Assembly (NCBI GenBank): GCA_021604105.1
Contig: BQIW01000037.1
Coordinates: 1 to 42,224, forward strand
DNA: 42,224 bases
Source: Nitrospirales bacterium
GTDB lineage: Bacteria; Nitrospirota; Nitrospiria; Nitrospirales; UBA8639
Direction: 5' to 3'
A program made the translations under genes and the position numbers. Below are positions 7,519 to 16,500 of the stretch, piece by piece. Position 1 is the stretch's first letter. Every line of letters starts with the position of its first letter. A model generated the notes under the pieces. It did not search any database, had not been told where the DNA came from, and saw only the letters and a program-made list of their open reading frames with translations.

Positions 7519-7752
7519 ATGATCCGGCTTTGTCTTCCCCTCCATCTCATCCGACCTCCGTTTCCGGCCTCCCCTGTACCCACACCTTTCCGACTCCGGA
7601 AATCGTCGATTCCACCGCATCAACCCGTTGGAGCAACCTGATCCCGAGACATTTCCAGGATTGTGTGCCCGTGGGATAGCGGTTCCTAATATAGAGGATA
7701 TTCGTCGAAAGGTTCACGGGCGATGACACGGGAACTCTATCAGGAGGTGGTC

Positions 7753-8112
7753 ATGAAACCGGGATGGATCTATGCTTTCCTGCTTCTGAGTATCGTCCTA
7801 AGAGGTTGTGGAGCGGGTAGCCATATGATCACTCCCGAGCAGCTTGCTCGGGTAACCATTGGGATGACAACCCAACAACAGGTACAGAATCACCTTGGAG
7901 AACCAAAGAAAAAAATTATTGTTTTCGAAAATGAGAGGGAGTATACAAAGTGGAACTATTTACTCACGACACAGGTTCATGATCTTCAAACCGGTGTCCC
8001 ACCCATCGGGGTGACGCAAGTTCCGATTACCCGTGCTCACCGCCAAACCACGGAAGTGGGGATTATCTTCGATCAGAACGGCCTCGTCACAGAAATTCGG
8101 AAAAGAATGTAG
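7753..8112 (+). CDS. Small lipoprotein of the BamE/SmpA-like fold
   Basis: The start at 7753 is chosen for its ideal AGGAGG 6 bases upstream; the frame opens earlier but without support. The 119-residue protein has a hydrophobic leader and a plausible though weak lipobox (LRGC). The mature part starts ITPEQLARVTIGMTTQQQVQNHLGEP, the pattern of the SmpA/OmlA/BamE-like domain, in which a Gly-Met-Thr turn precedes a helix and an xLGxP loop, and ends in beta strands (VGIIFDQNGLVTEI). Such small lipoproteins stabilise outer-membrane assemblies or are of unknown role. It stands alone, 234 bases after VKOR. Confidence 0.7.
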   Translation: MKPGWIYAFLLLSIVLRGCGAGSHMITPEQLARVTIGMTTQQQVQNHLGEPKKKIIVFENEREYTKWNYLLTTQVHDLQTGVPPIGVTQVPITRAHRQTTEVGIIFDQNGLVTEIRKRM

Positions 8113-8164
8113 TAGAGCGAGCCATCATCGCTTCTCCCAGTAAGACCACCCTTCAGAACCACGA

Positions 8165-8201
8165 TGAGGGAGAACACGCATATGCGAATTCTCCCCCCTC
8201 A
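8165..8201. terminator. Imperfect stem between converging genes
   Basis: TGAGGGAGAA can pair with TTCTCCC...TCA across a 14-nt loop with a three-base bulge. It lies between the convergent lipoprotein gene and the minus-strand gene ending at 8235, so it may serve both. No long T tract is present. Confidence 0.4.
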
Positions 8202-8234
8202 CCGGAGTCAATAACGAAACGCCAATGATGTTTC

Positions 8235-8891
8235 TCAGTCTCGACCGCGAAATCCGTGTCTACGCGACTCGCCTTCCCTGAAAAATTTATTTCGATCATC
8301 GTCCTGATACCCATGGTGGTCTATGCCTCGATGGTCAAGAACACCTTTGGGGAAGGTCTGCGGATCTGCCACACAGGCAAACCGGCTGCCTTGGGGATTT
8401 TGCGTTCCGGCCCCGCATACCCATACTTCATCAAAAAATAATGGCCCGGCTTGCGGGTCGCTGAGATCATTGATCTCCCCCCTGACTCTGAACCCATATG
8501 CTCCGTCAATCGTGGGTTTGAACCAGGCATTGTACCGATTGTCGGCTCCGAAGGCCTGCTCGGGTTTGGCCAGTCGATGCTCCTGAATGATCGCGGAACC
8601 CACGCTTTCTTCCTTTCGAAACTGGACCTGCGCTTCAATATCCACCACGTCCCCATTACTCACGCTGATAGGCTTCCCGTCTGATGTTCTAGTCACAAAA
8701 AAATCAAGGGCGTTGACGACATCCTCAAATGCCGGTTCGATCCTAAACCCGACGGCTAAGGTATAGGGCCCGACTTCTCTGGGCTCATGAGGGTTGGCCA
8801 TGGCGACCGATTGCACCAACAATCCCACTGCCATCACGACACATATTCCCGAGCCCACTCCATACCATTTACCAACTCGCGTGCACAGCAT
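8235..8891 (-). CDS. Exported protein of unknown function
   Basis: The start at 8891 is chosen for AGGAGG eight bases upstream; an earlier ATG (8924) is not supported. The 218-residue product has a signal peptide ending at VAMANP and a mature beta-rich domain (VGPYTLAVGFRIEPAFEDVVNALDFFVT, later YGFRVRGEIND) that looks like an immunoglobulin- or YtkA-like sandwich. Two Cys (in WVCGAG and FACVAD) could form a disulfide. The tail is unusually rich in Asp, His and Arg. I do not recognise a family with confidence. It faces away from its right neighbour across a gene-free stretch of 640 bases. Confidence 0.75.
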   Translation of the reverse strand: MLCTRVGKWYGVGSGICVVMAVGLLVQSVAMANPHEPREVGPYTLAVGFRIEPAFEDVVNALDFFVTRTSDGKPISVSNGDVVDIEAQVQFRKEESVGSAIIQEHRLAKPEQAFGADNRYNAWFKPTIDGAYGFRVRGEINDLSDPQAGPLFFDEVWVCGAGTQNPQGSRFACVADPQTFPKGVLDHRGIDHHGYQDDDRNKFFREGESRRHGFRGRD

Positions 8892-9180
8892 ACCAGCATC
8901 CTCCTCTTTGGTGAACGTGAACATGAATACGAGAATTTTCCAGGAACCGGGCAGAAATATATCCTGTGATCGAAAAACTCGCTACCAAAGCATGCTCTTG
9001 CCTGCCAATGTTTGCACCATGAATTTTTCACGCGATGTTTTTGAACATCGGAAAGCCACTGACATGGCCTCTCGAAAGCGTGAAAAAGAAGGAAGATATT
9101 GAAAAGCTGTTTTCCCGAACCGGGTATGGGTGTGGCACTATTCGAAAGCTTTGAACATGTGTATCAGGAATATTCCCGGC

Positions 9181-9212
9181 TGTTGCACCGATTAGTAGGG
9201 ATCGGTAGAACA
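9181..9212 (+). promoter_or_regulatory. 32-nt conserved motif, copy 6 (head of composite repeat A)
   Basis: TGTTGCAC...AGTAGGGATCGGTAGAA matches the family at the same spacing with about six differences. It shares the AGTARGG variant with copy 3 (12717). As at copy 3, the 109-nt hairpin repeat begins 43-44 bases downstream, so the whole unit is duplicated. Confidence 0.45.
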
Positions 9213-9255
9213 ATCTCACCGGATCGGATACATTTTTCCTTGAAGCTGAGAGATC

Positions 9256-9364
9256 ATTGCACTCTTCCAGCGGAACCCGGAGCGGCGTGATTCATCCCTG
9301 CCCTACCCCGCTCCATTTCAGGGTGAAGGCATTTGGACTTGCAACCTCCTTGGCCTTCACCCTG
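9256..9364 (+). repeat. 109-nt structured repeat, copy A
   Basis: It aligns to 12793-12901 without gaps and with about a dozen mismatches over 109 bases. It contains two stems: GGAGCGG (9279-9285) with CCGCTCC (9308-9314), and CAGGGTGAAGGC (9319-9330) with GCCTTCACCCTG (9353-9364). The 22-nt loop of the second ends in GCAACCTCCTTG, holding the 8 bases ACCTCCTT found at the 3' end of 16S rRNA. No open frame is conserved. The surrounding stretch 8892-9529 has no gene. On the minus strand it lies in the 3' region of the peroxidase gene. Confidence 0.75.
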
Positions 9365-9529
9365 GCCAATGGCAAAGCTAAACTGATCAAGCTACTGACC
9401 TTCTTGTCATAGAGGCAATAGATGAGCAAACAGGACACCCCCTGGCAAAAGCCCCAAAACCATAGATGCCTCCGCCTGGCTCTACTGCTCCATTAATCCC
9501 CACAAACGCGACTTGCCACTGCCAGTTTT

Positions 9530-10960
9530 TTAATCTCCCAATGGTAAATTGCTAGGAACCGACTTTGGGACATCATTGCGCAAATCCAGGCTGCCTGTAT
9601 CGGTAAGAGCCTGTAGGAAAGCGAGCAGGTCGTCTACCTGTTTTTTTCTGAGAGGTTTTGCCTGCAACTCATTTGCGGCCGCAATGTTTGATAGGCGGCC
9701 GGGATCGTTCTGCACACCAAAATCAATGTCGTCAAGATCCGGTCGTCCCGGAAGGACAGCTTGGCTGTGGTCATAATTGAGGAGGGATTTTTCTGGGTTC
9801 AGGTGATGCTTTACCACCGCTCTAAGGGTGTTAAAGGCTCCGTCATGGCCCCATGGCCCGGTCAACGCCACATTTCGAAGGGAAGGCGTTCGAAACCGAT
9901 ACCGATCATTGACGTCGCCTGTCACCCTTTCACGCCCAAAATCCTCATGGCCATCGAATCCATCGCCTTTCCCTGGTCCAATCTGTGGCATACCAATGGC
10001 GTGAAAGCCCTGGTCAGTTTGGAAGACGCCAGAATGGCAAATATGACAACCCTTGTCTTTCCTATAAAAGAGAACCATCCCACGTTTTTGGGCTGGTGTG
10101 AGCACTCGATTCTTCCCGCGTAAATATTGATCAAAAGGGCTGTTATCGGCTCGCCAGGCTTTGGCCTCAAAAGCGGCAATGGCATTGGCTGCATGCACAA
10201 ACGTAATGTCTGCAGCTAACGTGATGTCGGGAAACGCACTCTGGAAATGATTGACATAGTCAGGAATGGCCCTCAGGCGTTCGGCCAACTGATCCCACAC
10301 GCCCCCCGGGCCAGCCAACCGGTTGATTGCGCCGGCATCGGCAATCGGATTCTCGCCTGGTTGCCCTGCCATTTCGGTATTGGAAGTGACGGGAAACATC
10401 GCTTGAGCAGCCAGGACGTTGTCTAATCCCAAGGGTAACGTATTGCCCGCAGGACTACGAAATCCCGAGGGTTGGGAGGAATCGACCTGCACGCGGCCAT
10501 CCGCAAACATCGTGTCAAACTCTCTGGCTCCGAGGTTGAACAGAGGGGGGGCATTCCGAGGAACCCGTTCAGTCACGGCGTCAGCGCCAACTCCCGTATC
10601 CCGAGTCACACCTAACCCCCGACCACCTTCTCCAATAGAAAGGGAGAGTCCGTCTCCGGTATCGGTCAGGGCATGGTGGCAAGTCGCGCAAGAAATATTC
10701 CGATTGCCACTGAGAATTTTGTCAAAAAATAATAGTTTTCCCAGCTCCACTTTCGCTGGAAGGGGAGCTCCATTATTAAAAAAATCCGAATCTATAGCCG
10801 GCTTTGGCCATCTCTCAGCGTAAGATAGATTCCCGGTAAGAGATGGGATAAGAAATATTCCTGTAAGGAAATACAATCTTGTGATAAGGCGAATGCAAGA
10901 TGTCTGGTGAGGCCGCCTCATGTGCAAAGCAAGTGATTTCATGAAATGCTCAAACATCAT
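9530..10960 (-). CDS. Diheme cytochrome c peroxidase/MauG-family protein
   Basis: A 476-residue exported protein with two c-type heme sites, CATCH (Cys91, Cys94, His95) and CHICH (Cys305, Cys308, His309). The first follows LGKLLFFDKILSGNRNISC, the usual lead-in of bacterial CcpA/MauG enzymes; RFRTPSLRNVALTGPWGHDGAFNTL in the C-terminal half is their second hallmark. CcpA members reduce hydrogen peroxide in the periplasm; MauG members modify proteins. It is longer than the standard 320-350 residues because of a long leader (signal sequence about residues 28-48) and an insert of about 80 residues between the hemes. The first of two adjacent ATGs is used; GAGGAG lies upstream. It stands alone on its strand. 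Confidence 0.9.
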   Translation of the reverse strand: MMFEHFMKSLALHMRRPHQTSCIRLITRLYFLTGIFLIPSLTGNLSYAERWPKPAIDSDFFNNGAPLPAKVELGKLLFFDKILSGNRNISCATCHHALTDTGDGLSLSIGEGGRGLGVTRDTGVGADAVTERVPRNAPPLFNLGAREFDTMFADGRVQVDSSQPSGFRSPAGNTLPLGLDNVLAAQAMFPVTSNTEMAGQPGENPIADAGAINRLAGPGGVWDQLAERLRAIPDYVNHFQSAFPDITLAADITFVHAANAIAAFEAKAWRADNSPFDQYLRGKNRVLTPAQKRGMVLFYRKDKGCHICHSGVFQTDQGFHAIGMPQIGPGKGDGFDGHEDFGRERVTGDVNDRYRFRTPSLRNVALTGPWGHDGAFNTLRAVVKHHLNPEKSLLNYDHSQAVLPGRPDLDDIDFGVQNDPGRLSNIAAANELQAKPLRKKQVDDLLAFLQALTDTGSLDLRNDVPKSVPSNLPLGD

Positions 10961-11271
10961 CAGAATGCTCCTCTTGTAAGATTTCTATGAAAACTTGTTT
11001 TTTGGGAAAAATAAGAGAGCGAAATTGTTTCAAAACATTTATGAATTCGATTGTAAAAATCCCGTGAATTCACACGAGTCCTCCTTTAGATTTGGGTACA
11101 CATTCAACAAGGTTCTACATGGACCGGGAGGAGCCTCATGGGATAAAGGGTGGCAAGAGACGCAGGAATTTATTCAGGAGGCCGATCAGCTCACAAAAAC
11201 AAGCGAGAGAGGCGGTGGCCCGAATTGCCTCCATCCACACCCAACACGACAAAAGTTCACCGTTGTCGCAT
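10961..11271. other. Intergenic stretch without recognisable gene
   Basis: About 310 bases between the peroxidase start and the terminator of the DsrE-like gene. The part next to the peroxidase is A/T-rich and presumably holds its promoter, but I cannot point to a clear -35/-10 pair. Overlapping short frames on the + strand give low-complexity peptides and are not taken as genes. Confidence 0.5.
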
Positions 11272-11272
11272 C

Positions 11273-11308
11273 AAAAAAAAACCGGCGACCAGGAATTTCC
11301 TGGTCGCC
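11273..11308 (-). terminator. Intrinsic terminator of the DsrE-like gene
   Basis: Read on the minus strand: GGCGACCAGGAA pairs with TTCCTGGTCGCC, followed by GG and a run of nine T. It begins 40 bases after the stop codon of the minus-strand gene ending at 11349. One of the clearest intrinsic terminators in the window. Confidence 0.9.
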
Positions 11309-11348
11309 ATCACTATGCACTTCGTGAATCAGTGCCACTCACACGCGG

Positions 11349-11903
11349 TCACCAATCTATCACGACAATGGGCTGCCCCTCTTCAGCCGGCGTGGTGAGG
11401 TAAGCGGGAACTTGAACCGGCGAGGAAGGCATGGGTCCGCCTACTTGGACTCCATGAATCAGATCATCCGCGGTCTTCCCATAGGTCTTTAATCCTAATC
11501 CGGTCGCGACCACTTCGATATTGCATAACAGCGGAGGATTCACAGCAACACGCCCAAGTAATTTACGGACAAGACTTTTTGCTTGTTTGGGATCATCATC
11601 ACCCGATTCAAGAGTCGGAACACGGTTTTTGGGATGCTTGAGATCTTTGAGGGCATTAAACACGCCGGCGTTCGAGAACAGGATACGGACCGTGCTGTGC
11701 GCAGCATCGGGAAGAAATTGACAGGTATGCTTGGCAAATAAGAGCCCGTTCGTCGTCCTGTCAGCATCAAAACTATTGATATGAACAACAACAGTACGAC
11801 CCTTTGCATCGCTTGCCTGAGCTGAGCCCACAAACGACAGGACACCAATTGTTCCTACGAACACCATTGCCATACAGGATGGCAATCTGCGAATCAATGA
11901 CAT
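11349..11903 (-). CDS. Exported DsrE-like protein
   Basis: A 184-residue protein with a signal peptide ending SAQAS. The mature part reads TVVVHINSFDADRTTNGLLFAKH, then VRILFSNAGVFNAL, LLCNIEVVATGLGLKTYGK and DDLIHGVQVGG, the strand-helix pattern of the DsrE/DsrF superfamily, in which a Cys after the third strand is often functional (here the Cys in LLCN). Cytoplasmic members relay sulfur; exported versions are common in chemolithotrophs and of unknown function. AAGGAGG precedes the ATG at good spacing, and a strong terminator follows, so it is a single-gene transcript. Confidence 0.75.
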   Translation of the reverse strand: MSLIRRLPSCMAMVFVGTIGVLSFVGSAQASDAKGRTVVVHINSFDADRTTNGLLFAKHTCQFLPDAAHSTVRILFSNAGVFNALKDLKHPKNRVPTLESGDDDPKQAKSLVRKLLGRVAVNPPLLCNIEVVATGLGLKTYGKTADDLIHGVQVGGPMPSSPVQVPAYLTTPAEEGQPIVVIDW

Positions 11904-12384
11904 AACGCCTCCTTGAGATGAGTGAAAGAATGAAATAATGTGAGGACTCCAAGGACCGTAAACTTCTCCTGCTTCTCCCGACCCGACTGTGCTCTGGGAC
12001 GCAACTCGGAACAGCAGTGGTGAGGGAGAATCTATGAGGAAACACGTGACGCAATATGTTCCCCCACGTTGCTACGTCACAGTCCTGGGAAATACCTTTC
12101 CAATGTGCTTTGCAACCGACATGCCGTAGGGCATTGTCTGTGGATGAAGAAGAAAAAGGACTGAAATTATTGAGCAGGTGAAAGGGGCTTAACGGTAGGG
12201 TTGATTTTTCTTCCTTAAAATTGGGGAATGGGTCTGCAAACGTTTGCAACATAATGAGGCTTTCATACCCAGTGTTATTTGCGGAGTGTAGTAAGGGTTG
12301 GCACACATGAGCAGACCAATATTCAACCCATGAATATTGCCAAGAACGGCAACGGAAAATGTGGAATGGTGCCCCGACCGTGTT
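11904..12384. other. Gene-free stretch upstream of the DsrE-like gene
   Basis: About 480 bases in which I see no convincing coding frame on either strand; the long minus-strand frame here overlaps the DsrE-like gene in another register and has no domain. It begins the decayed region that continues to about 13.3 kb. Confidence 0.5.
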
Positions 12385-12699
12385 TTATTTGGCTTCAGGA
12401 ATCATAAGAAAAAGTGCCATGTCCAGTTCGGCCGCTGACTTCGGCAATGGCCACGTCTCGTGTGCACATCGTCCGATGGCCCCGCCTTGACAGTCATGAC
12501 AGACATTGAGCCCTTGTAAATGTTTCGTTGGCCACGTAAGAGACTCACTCCATCAAGGTCACGGCTTCTTCTTTGAGCGCCAGACCATACGTTCCCCTCT
12601 TATTCATGACCCGCTTCCCATTCTCCAGCGAACCTTTTTAAAGATATCCGCAAAATCATGGAGGGAAGACCATTTCTCCCAGTGGGCACCCTGTAACAT
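12385..12699 (-). pseudogene. Possible decayed minus-strand gene
   Basis: On the minus strand, three protein-like segments follow one another in different frames: one starting MLQGAHWEKWSSLHDF, one with NKRGTYGLALKEEAVTLME, and one with GLNVCHDCQGGAIGRC that ends in a TAA at 12385. Two frameshifts would be needed to join them. The last segment has paired Cys (CHDC) and a natural-looking C-terminus. I do not recognise the family, and chance cannot be excluded. Confidence 0.3.
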
Positions 12700-12716
12700 C
12701 CCAACAACCCTCGGGG

Positions 12717-12748
12717 TGTTGTATCCATCAGTAAGGTTCTGTAGATCC
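12717..12748 (+). promoter_or_regulatory. 32-nt conserved motif, copy 3 (head of composite repeat B)
   Basis: TGTTGTAT...AGTAAGGTTCTGTAGAT matches the family at the same spacing with about five differences. Repeat B starts 44 bases downstream, mirroring copy 6 and repeat A. The linker shares GCTGA and CTCC/CCGG pieces with the linker of repeat A. Confidence 0.45.
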
Positions 12749-12792
12749 TTCTCCGGGTAACCGGGTATAACTCATAGGATGGCTGAACCAGT

Positions 12793-12901
12793 ATTGCACT
12801 CTTTCAGTTCCAACCGGAGCGGCGTGATTCATTCCTGACCTACCCCGCTCCACGTCAGGGTGAAGGCTGTTGGACTTGCAACCTCCTTGGCCTTCACCCT
12901 G
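12793..12901 (+). repeat. 109-nt structured repeat, copy B
   Basis: Gap-free partner of 9256-9364. Stem 1: 12816-12822 with 12845-12851. Stem 2: 12856-12867 with 12890-12901, both arms identical to copy A. The last 20 bases of the loop are also identical to copy A, including ACCTCCTT. Its right end abuts the remnant of a PepSY gene, so a rearrangement boundary may lie here. Confidence 0.75.
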
Positions 12902-13253
12902 TTTATCTTCCTACCGTATTCCGTTCTTCCAGAACATTTCATTGGCAGATCGGGTGAACTTTCCCCAAGGAGAGAGAGGGTTCTATCGGATCGTGAAAAA
13001 GGCGCCAGATGAGCGCTCCGATATCCTCCCGGCTCGAGCACTCTGGATTGACCAGTACAGCGGGCAGATTCTCCACACCTATGATCCCAAGCAGTTCACC
13101 GCAGGCGATGCATTCGGGCATTGGCTCTTTCCTCTTCACAGTGGAGAAGCCTTCGGTCTTCCCTGCAGGATCGGCGTTATACTCCTCGGATTGGTACCCC
13201 CGGTCCTCTTTGTCACCGGTACGATGCGCTGGCAACACCAACGGAGACGGTGA
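12902..13253 (+). pseudogene. C-terminal remnant of a PepSY-associated membrane protein
   Basis: The frame ending at 13253 encodes VNFPQGERGFYRIVK, then ALWIDQYSGQILHTYDPKQF, GHWLFPLHSGEAFGLP and a last transmembrane helix (IGVILLGLVPPVLFVTGTMRW). This is the end of a PepSY-associated TM protein (PiuB type), inner-membrane proteins of about 380-500 residues often encoded beside TonB receptors and linked to iron or copper reduction. Only about 110 residues remain. Upstream, the frame runs directly into structured repeat B, and no start or first half exists, so the gene is truncated. A small peptide could still be made from the ATG at 12870 within the repeat loop, but function is unlikely. Confidence 0.7.
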
Positions 13254-13512
13254 GGCATCTGAATTGGGTTGTCCACCCTTTTCACCGGAAGAATAATGAT
13301 GGGCCAAGACGTTAAAGACGGCCATCCAAGATTTCACCCCACCATCGGGTTTTTGAAAATACCTTTAAGGCCTAGGCCCTTTCCCCTCTTGTGCGTTTCC
13401 CCTCTATTTGATAGAGAAAACTTCTGTTTGTGTAGTCCGCAAAAATCCCCGTGTGATAGATTCGAACCCGCCAATATGACGGAACACTAGCATCGCCAAA
13501 AAGACTGCCACC

Positions 13513-16500
13513 ATGAAGGCCTTAACCTGGTTCATTAAAAACCCTGTCGCAGCTAACGTGCTCATGGGACTTATTATTATCTCCGGGCTCGTCGGGCTTT
13601 TCGCGGTAGAGAAGGAAGTGTTTCCCCGTTTCAGTCAGCAAAGGATCGATATCAATGCTTTCTATCCGGGCGGCAGTCCTGAAGAGATCGAACAACGGAT
13701 TTGCATCCCAATAGAAGAGGCCATCCATAATCTACCGGGAATCACCCGTCTAAATACCACAGCCGGGCAAACTGACCGAAAGGAAGCGGTCTGTGCGATT
13801 CACGTACAAGCAGCCGAAAACCAGGATCTCCAAACACTTATTGGAGCTATCCAGGCGCGTATCCAGAATATTCCCCACCTTCCGAAGGGGATGGATCGAA
13901 TAGAGGTGAAAGAGGGGCGGGCTTCCGATGATGATGGAGTGATCTGGGTGGCTCTGTACGGCCAAACCGATTTGATTTCGTTAGTCCGAATCGGAGAGGA
14001 GATCAAGGCTGCCCTTTCACGAATTCCAGGAGTCGAGGAAGCTGAAAATTACGGATACATTCCATACGAGTTAGCGATCGAAATTCCTTCGGAACGGTTG
14101 CGTCGATCCAAATTAACGCTCAGCGAGATTGCCGATGCCGTGCGACAAAGTTCCCTCAATCTGCCAGGAGGCCTTCTCAAAACCCAAACCGGCGATATTG
14201 TATTGCAAACCCAAGGGCAAGCCATCGATAAGGCCACCTTTGGGAGTCGAGTCCTACTTTCCAGCTCACATGGCAACACGGTCCGCCTCCAGGATATCGC
14301 AACCATCCGGGACGGTTTGGCTGAGCAAAACTTTTCATGGCACCACAACGGTTTGCCCGCGCAAGGTTGGGCTATCTACGCGAAGCAGGACGAAGTTGCG
14401 GTCGCCCGACGAGTCAAAGCCTATGTGACAGAGATGGCCCCACGCCTCCCGGAAGGCCTGAAGCTCATTTACTGGTACGACGATTCTCAAGCGTTCGACG
14501 AACGGGTCAGAACCTTGCTTGAAAACGGGCTTTTGGGTTTTCTCCTCATCTTTTTGCTCTTGACCCTCTTCCTGAATCGACAGCTCGCAATCTGGGTGGC
14601 AGCCGGGCTCGCCACGGCGTTGCTGAGTGCCTTGGCAGGCATGTGGGTGCTGGGCGTTTCCCTCAACATGCTCAGTCTATTCGGATTTGTGCTCGCATTG
14701 GGTATTTTAGTGGATGATACCATCATAGTGAGTGAGAGCATCAACCGGCATCAGAACGCTGCAGCACAGGCGTTCACCGGAACTGAACCCCCAAGACTGA
14801 GGAAAAAAATCAGGCGCTCAGCGACCATTGACGGGGTCAAGGAGGTGGCAGGACCCGTCACCTTGGCCGTGGTCACGACCGGCATCGCGTTTCTTCCTGG
14901 CCTCTTCCTCCATGGATGGGCTGACGCCTTGCTAGGCCCTATTTGCATGGTCATGGTATTGGCATTAGGGTTTTCACTTGTCGAAGCCCTGTGCATTCTG
15001 CCTGCTCATCTGACCGCAGCCGCTCCCATATCAACCCGATGGATGGCAACCCTTCGGCACAGAGTGACTCGTGGGCTGGAGGCGGTCATCCACCATGGAT
15101 ATTTGCCGTTTTTGGATCGATCATGCCGTCAACCCTATCTGATAATCGCGTTCTGCGCTTCAGCAATCATGATCACCGCCGCGCTGGTTTCAGGAGGCCA
15201 TGTCCGTCTGGCCATCCAGGCCGATGTGCCGAAAGATACGATTACCCTGTATCTCGATGCCCCCGCTGGGGCGCCATTTTCGACCGTACAGAAATTATCC
15301 ACCCAGATTGAAGAGGCCTACAAGCAATTACGTCATTCACTGGAAACCCGCCAACCACCTGATGAGCCCAGCCCCGTCTCCGGGATTGAGAGCATGATCT
15401 TCGATCATTGGTCAGGATTCTGGGTCGAGTTGGCACCGGGTGCCCGACAGCGATTTTCCGTCGAAACTATCGCACGGGAGTGGCGAGAATATATTGGCGA
15501 TATCGGAAAGGCCAAACTCGACTTTCTGTACAGACAGGGAGACAACTACTACGACCTGGAATGGGCAGTCAGCGCAACAGATTCTGAAATCATGCCCGCT
15601 GCGCTGGCCATGCTTACCGAACACCTTTCCAGCCTTCCTGGGGTGTTTGATGTCATGCATTCACACATCAAGGGCAAACCACAACTGAGTTTGGAACTTC
15701 GACCTGAAGCCGAGCGACTCGGGGTGCGACTTGAGGACGTGGCCACACAAGTGCGTCAGGCCTATCTGGGGGAAGAGGTACAACGGTTCCAGCGTCAACG
15801 TGAACAGGTCAAAGTCGTGGTACGCCTCCCCCTGAACGAGCGACGTGACTTTAATGATTTTCGGCAATTACCGATCCTGTTGCCCACGGGTGACCAGGCC
15901 CCCCTGGAAGTCCTGGCCAAATGGCGTTGGCTCCCTCAAACGGAGAGCATCACCAGACAGAACCGACAACAGTTGGTCTGGGTCAGAGCTCGGCTCAATC
16001 CGGAACTTGCCGATGCCAACGCCATCTACGCCACAATGCAAACAGGGTTTTTCGAAAACCTCAAGCAGCGTTTTCCCGGGTTGAGTATCAACGTCGGACA
16101 GACGCGACAAGACCAGATGGCTGCCTTCGAAACACTTGGACGCAATGCGCTATTTGCCGTCGGAATCATCTATGCCCTTTTAGCCGTCTCATTCCGTTCA
16201 TTTCGATACCCGGTCCTCATCCTCCTTGCAATCCCCATGGCCTGGGTAGGCGGTGTCCTCGCTCACTTTCTCCTGGGATTACCCCTTTCCATGGAATCAT
16301 TAGTAGGCATGATTGGCGCGAGCGGAGTCGTCATCAATGATAGTTTGGTCCTGCTCAATTACGTTCAACGACGCAAGCGGAAAGAGACAGCCCTTAGTCC
16401 ACAAGGTCTTATTTTCAGGGCCTGTGAAGTGCGTTTTCTTCCGATAGTGCTGACGTTTCTGACGACTTTGGTCGGCCTCGTGCCCATGCTGTTTGAGACG

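Noticed and set aside
9256-9364. Structured repeat A as an integron attC site or ordinary intrinsic terminator
   Set aside because: No RYYYAAC/GTTRRRY ends and no integrase; there is no T tract, and the upstream 32-nt motif and linker are duplicated with it.
11773-12306. A 177-codon minus-strand frame upstream of the DsrE-like gene
   Set aside because: It overlaps the start of the DsrE-like gene in another frame and shows no domain, signal or ribosome site.
12506-12760. An 84-codon + strand frame
   Set aside because: It has no ribosome site or recognisable domain and overlaps the 32-nt motif copy and possible decayed gene in the opposite direction.
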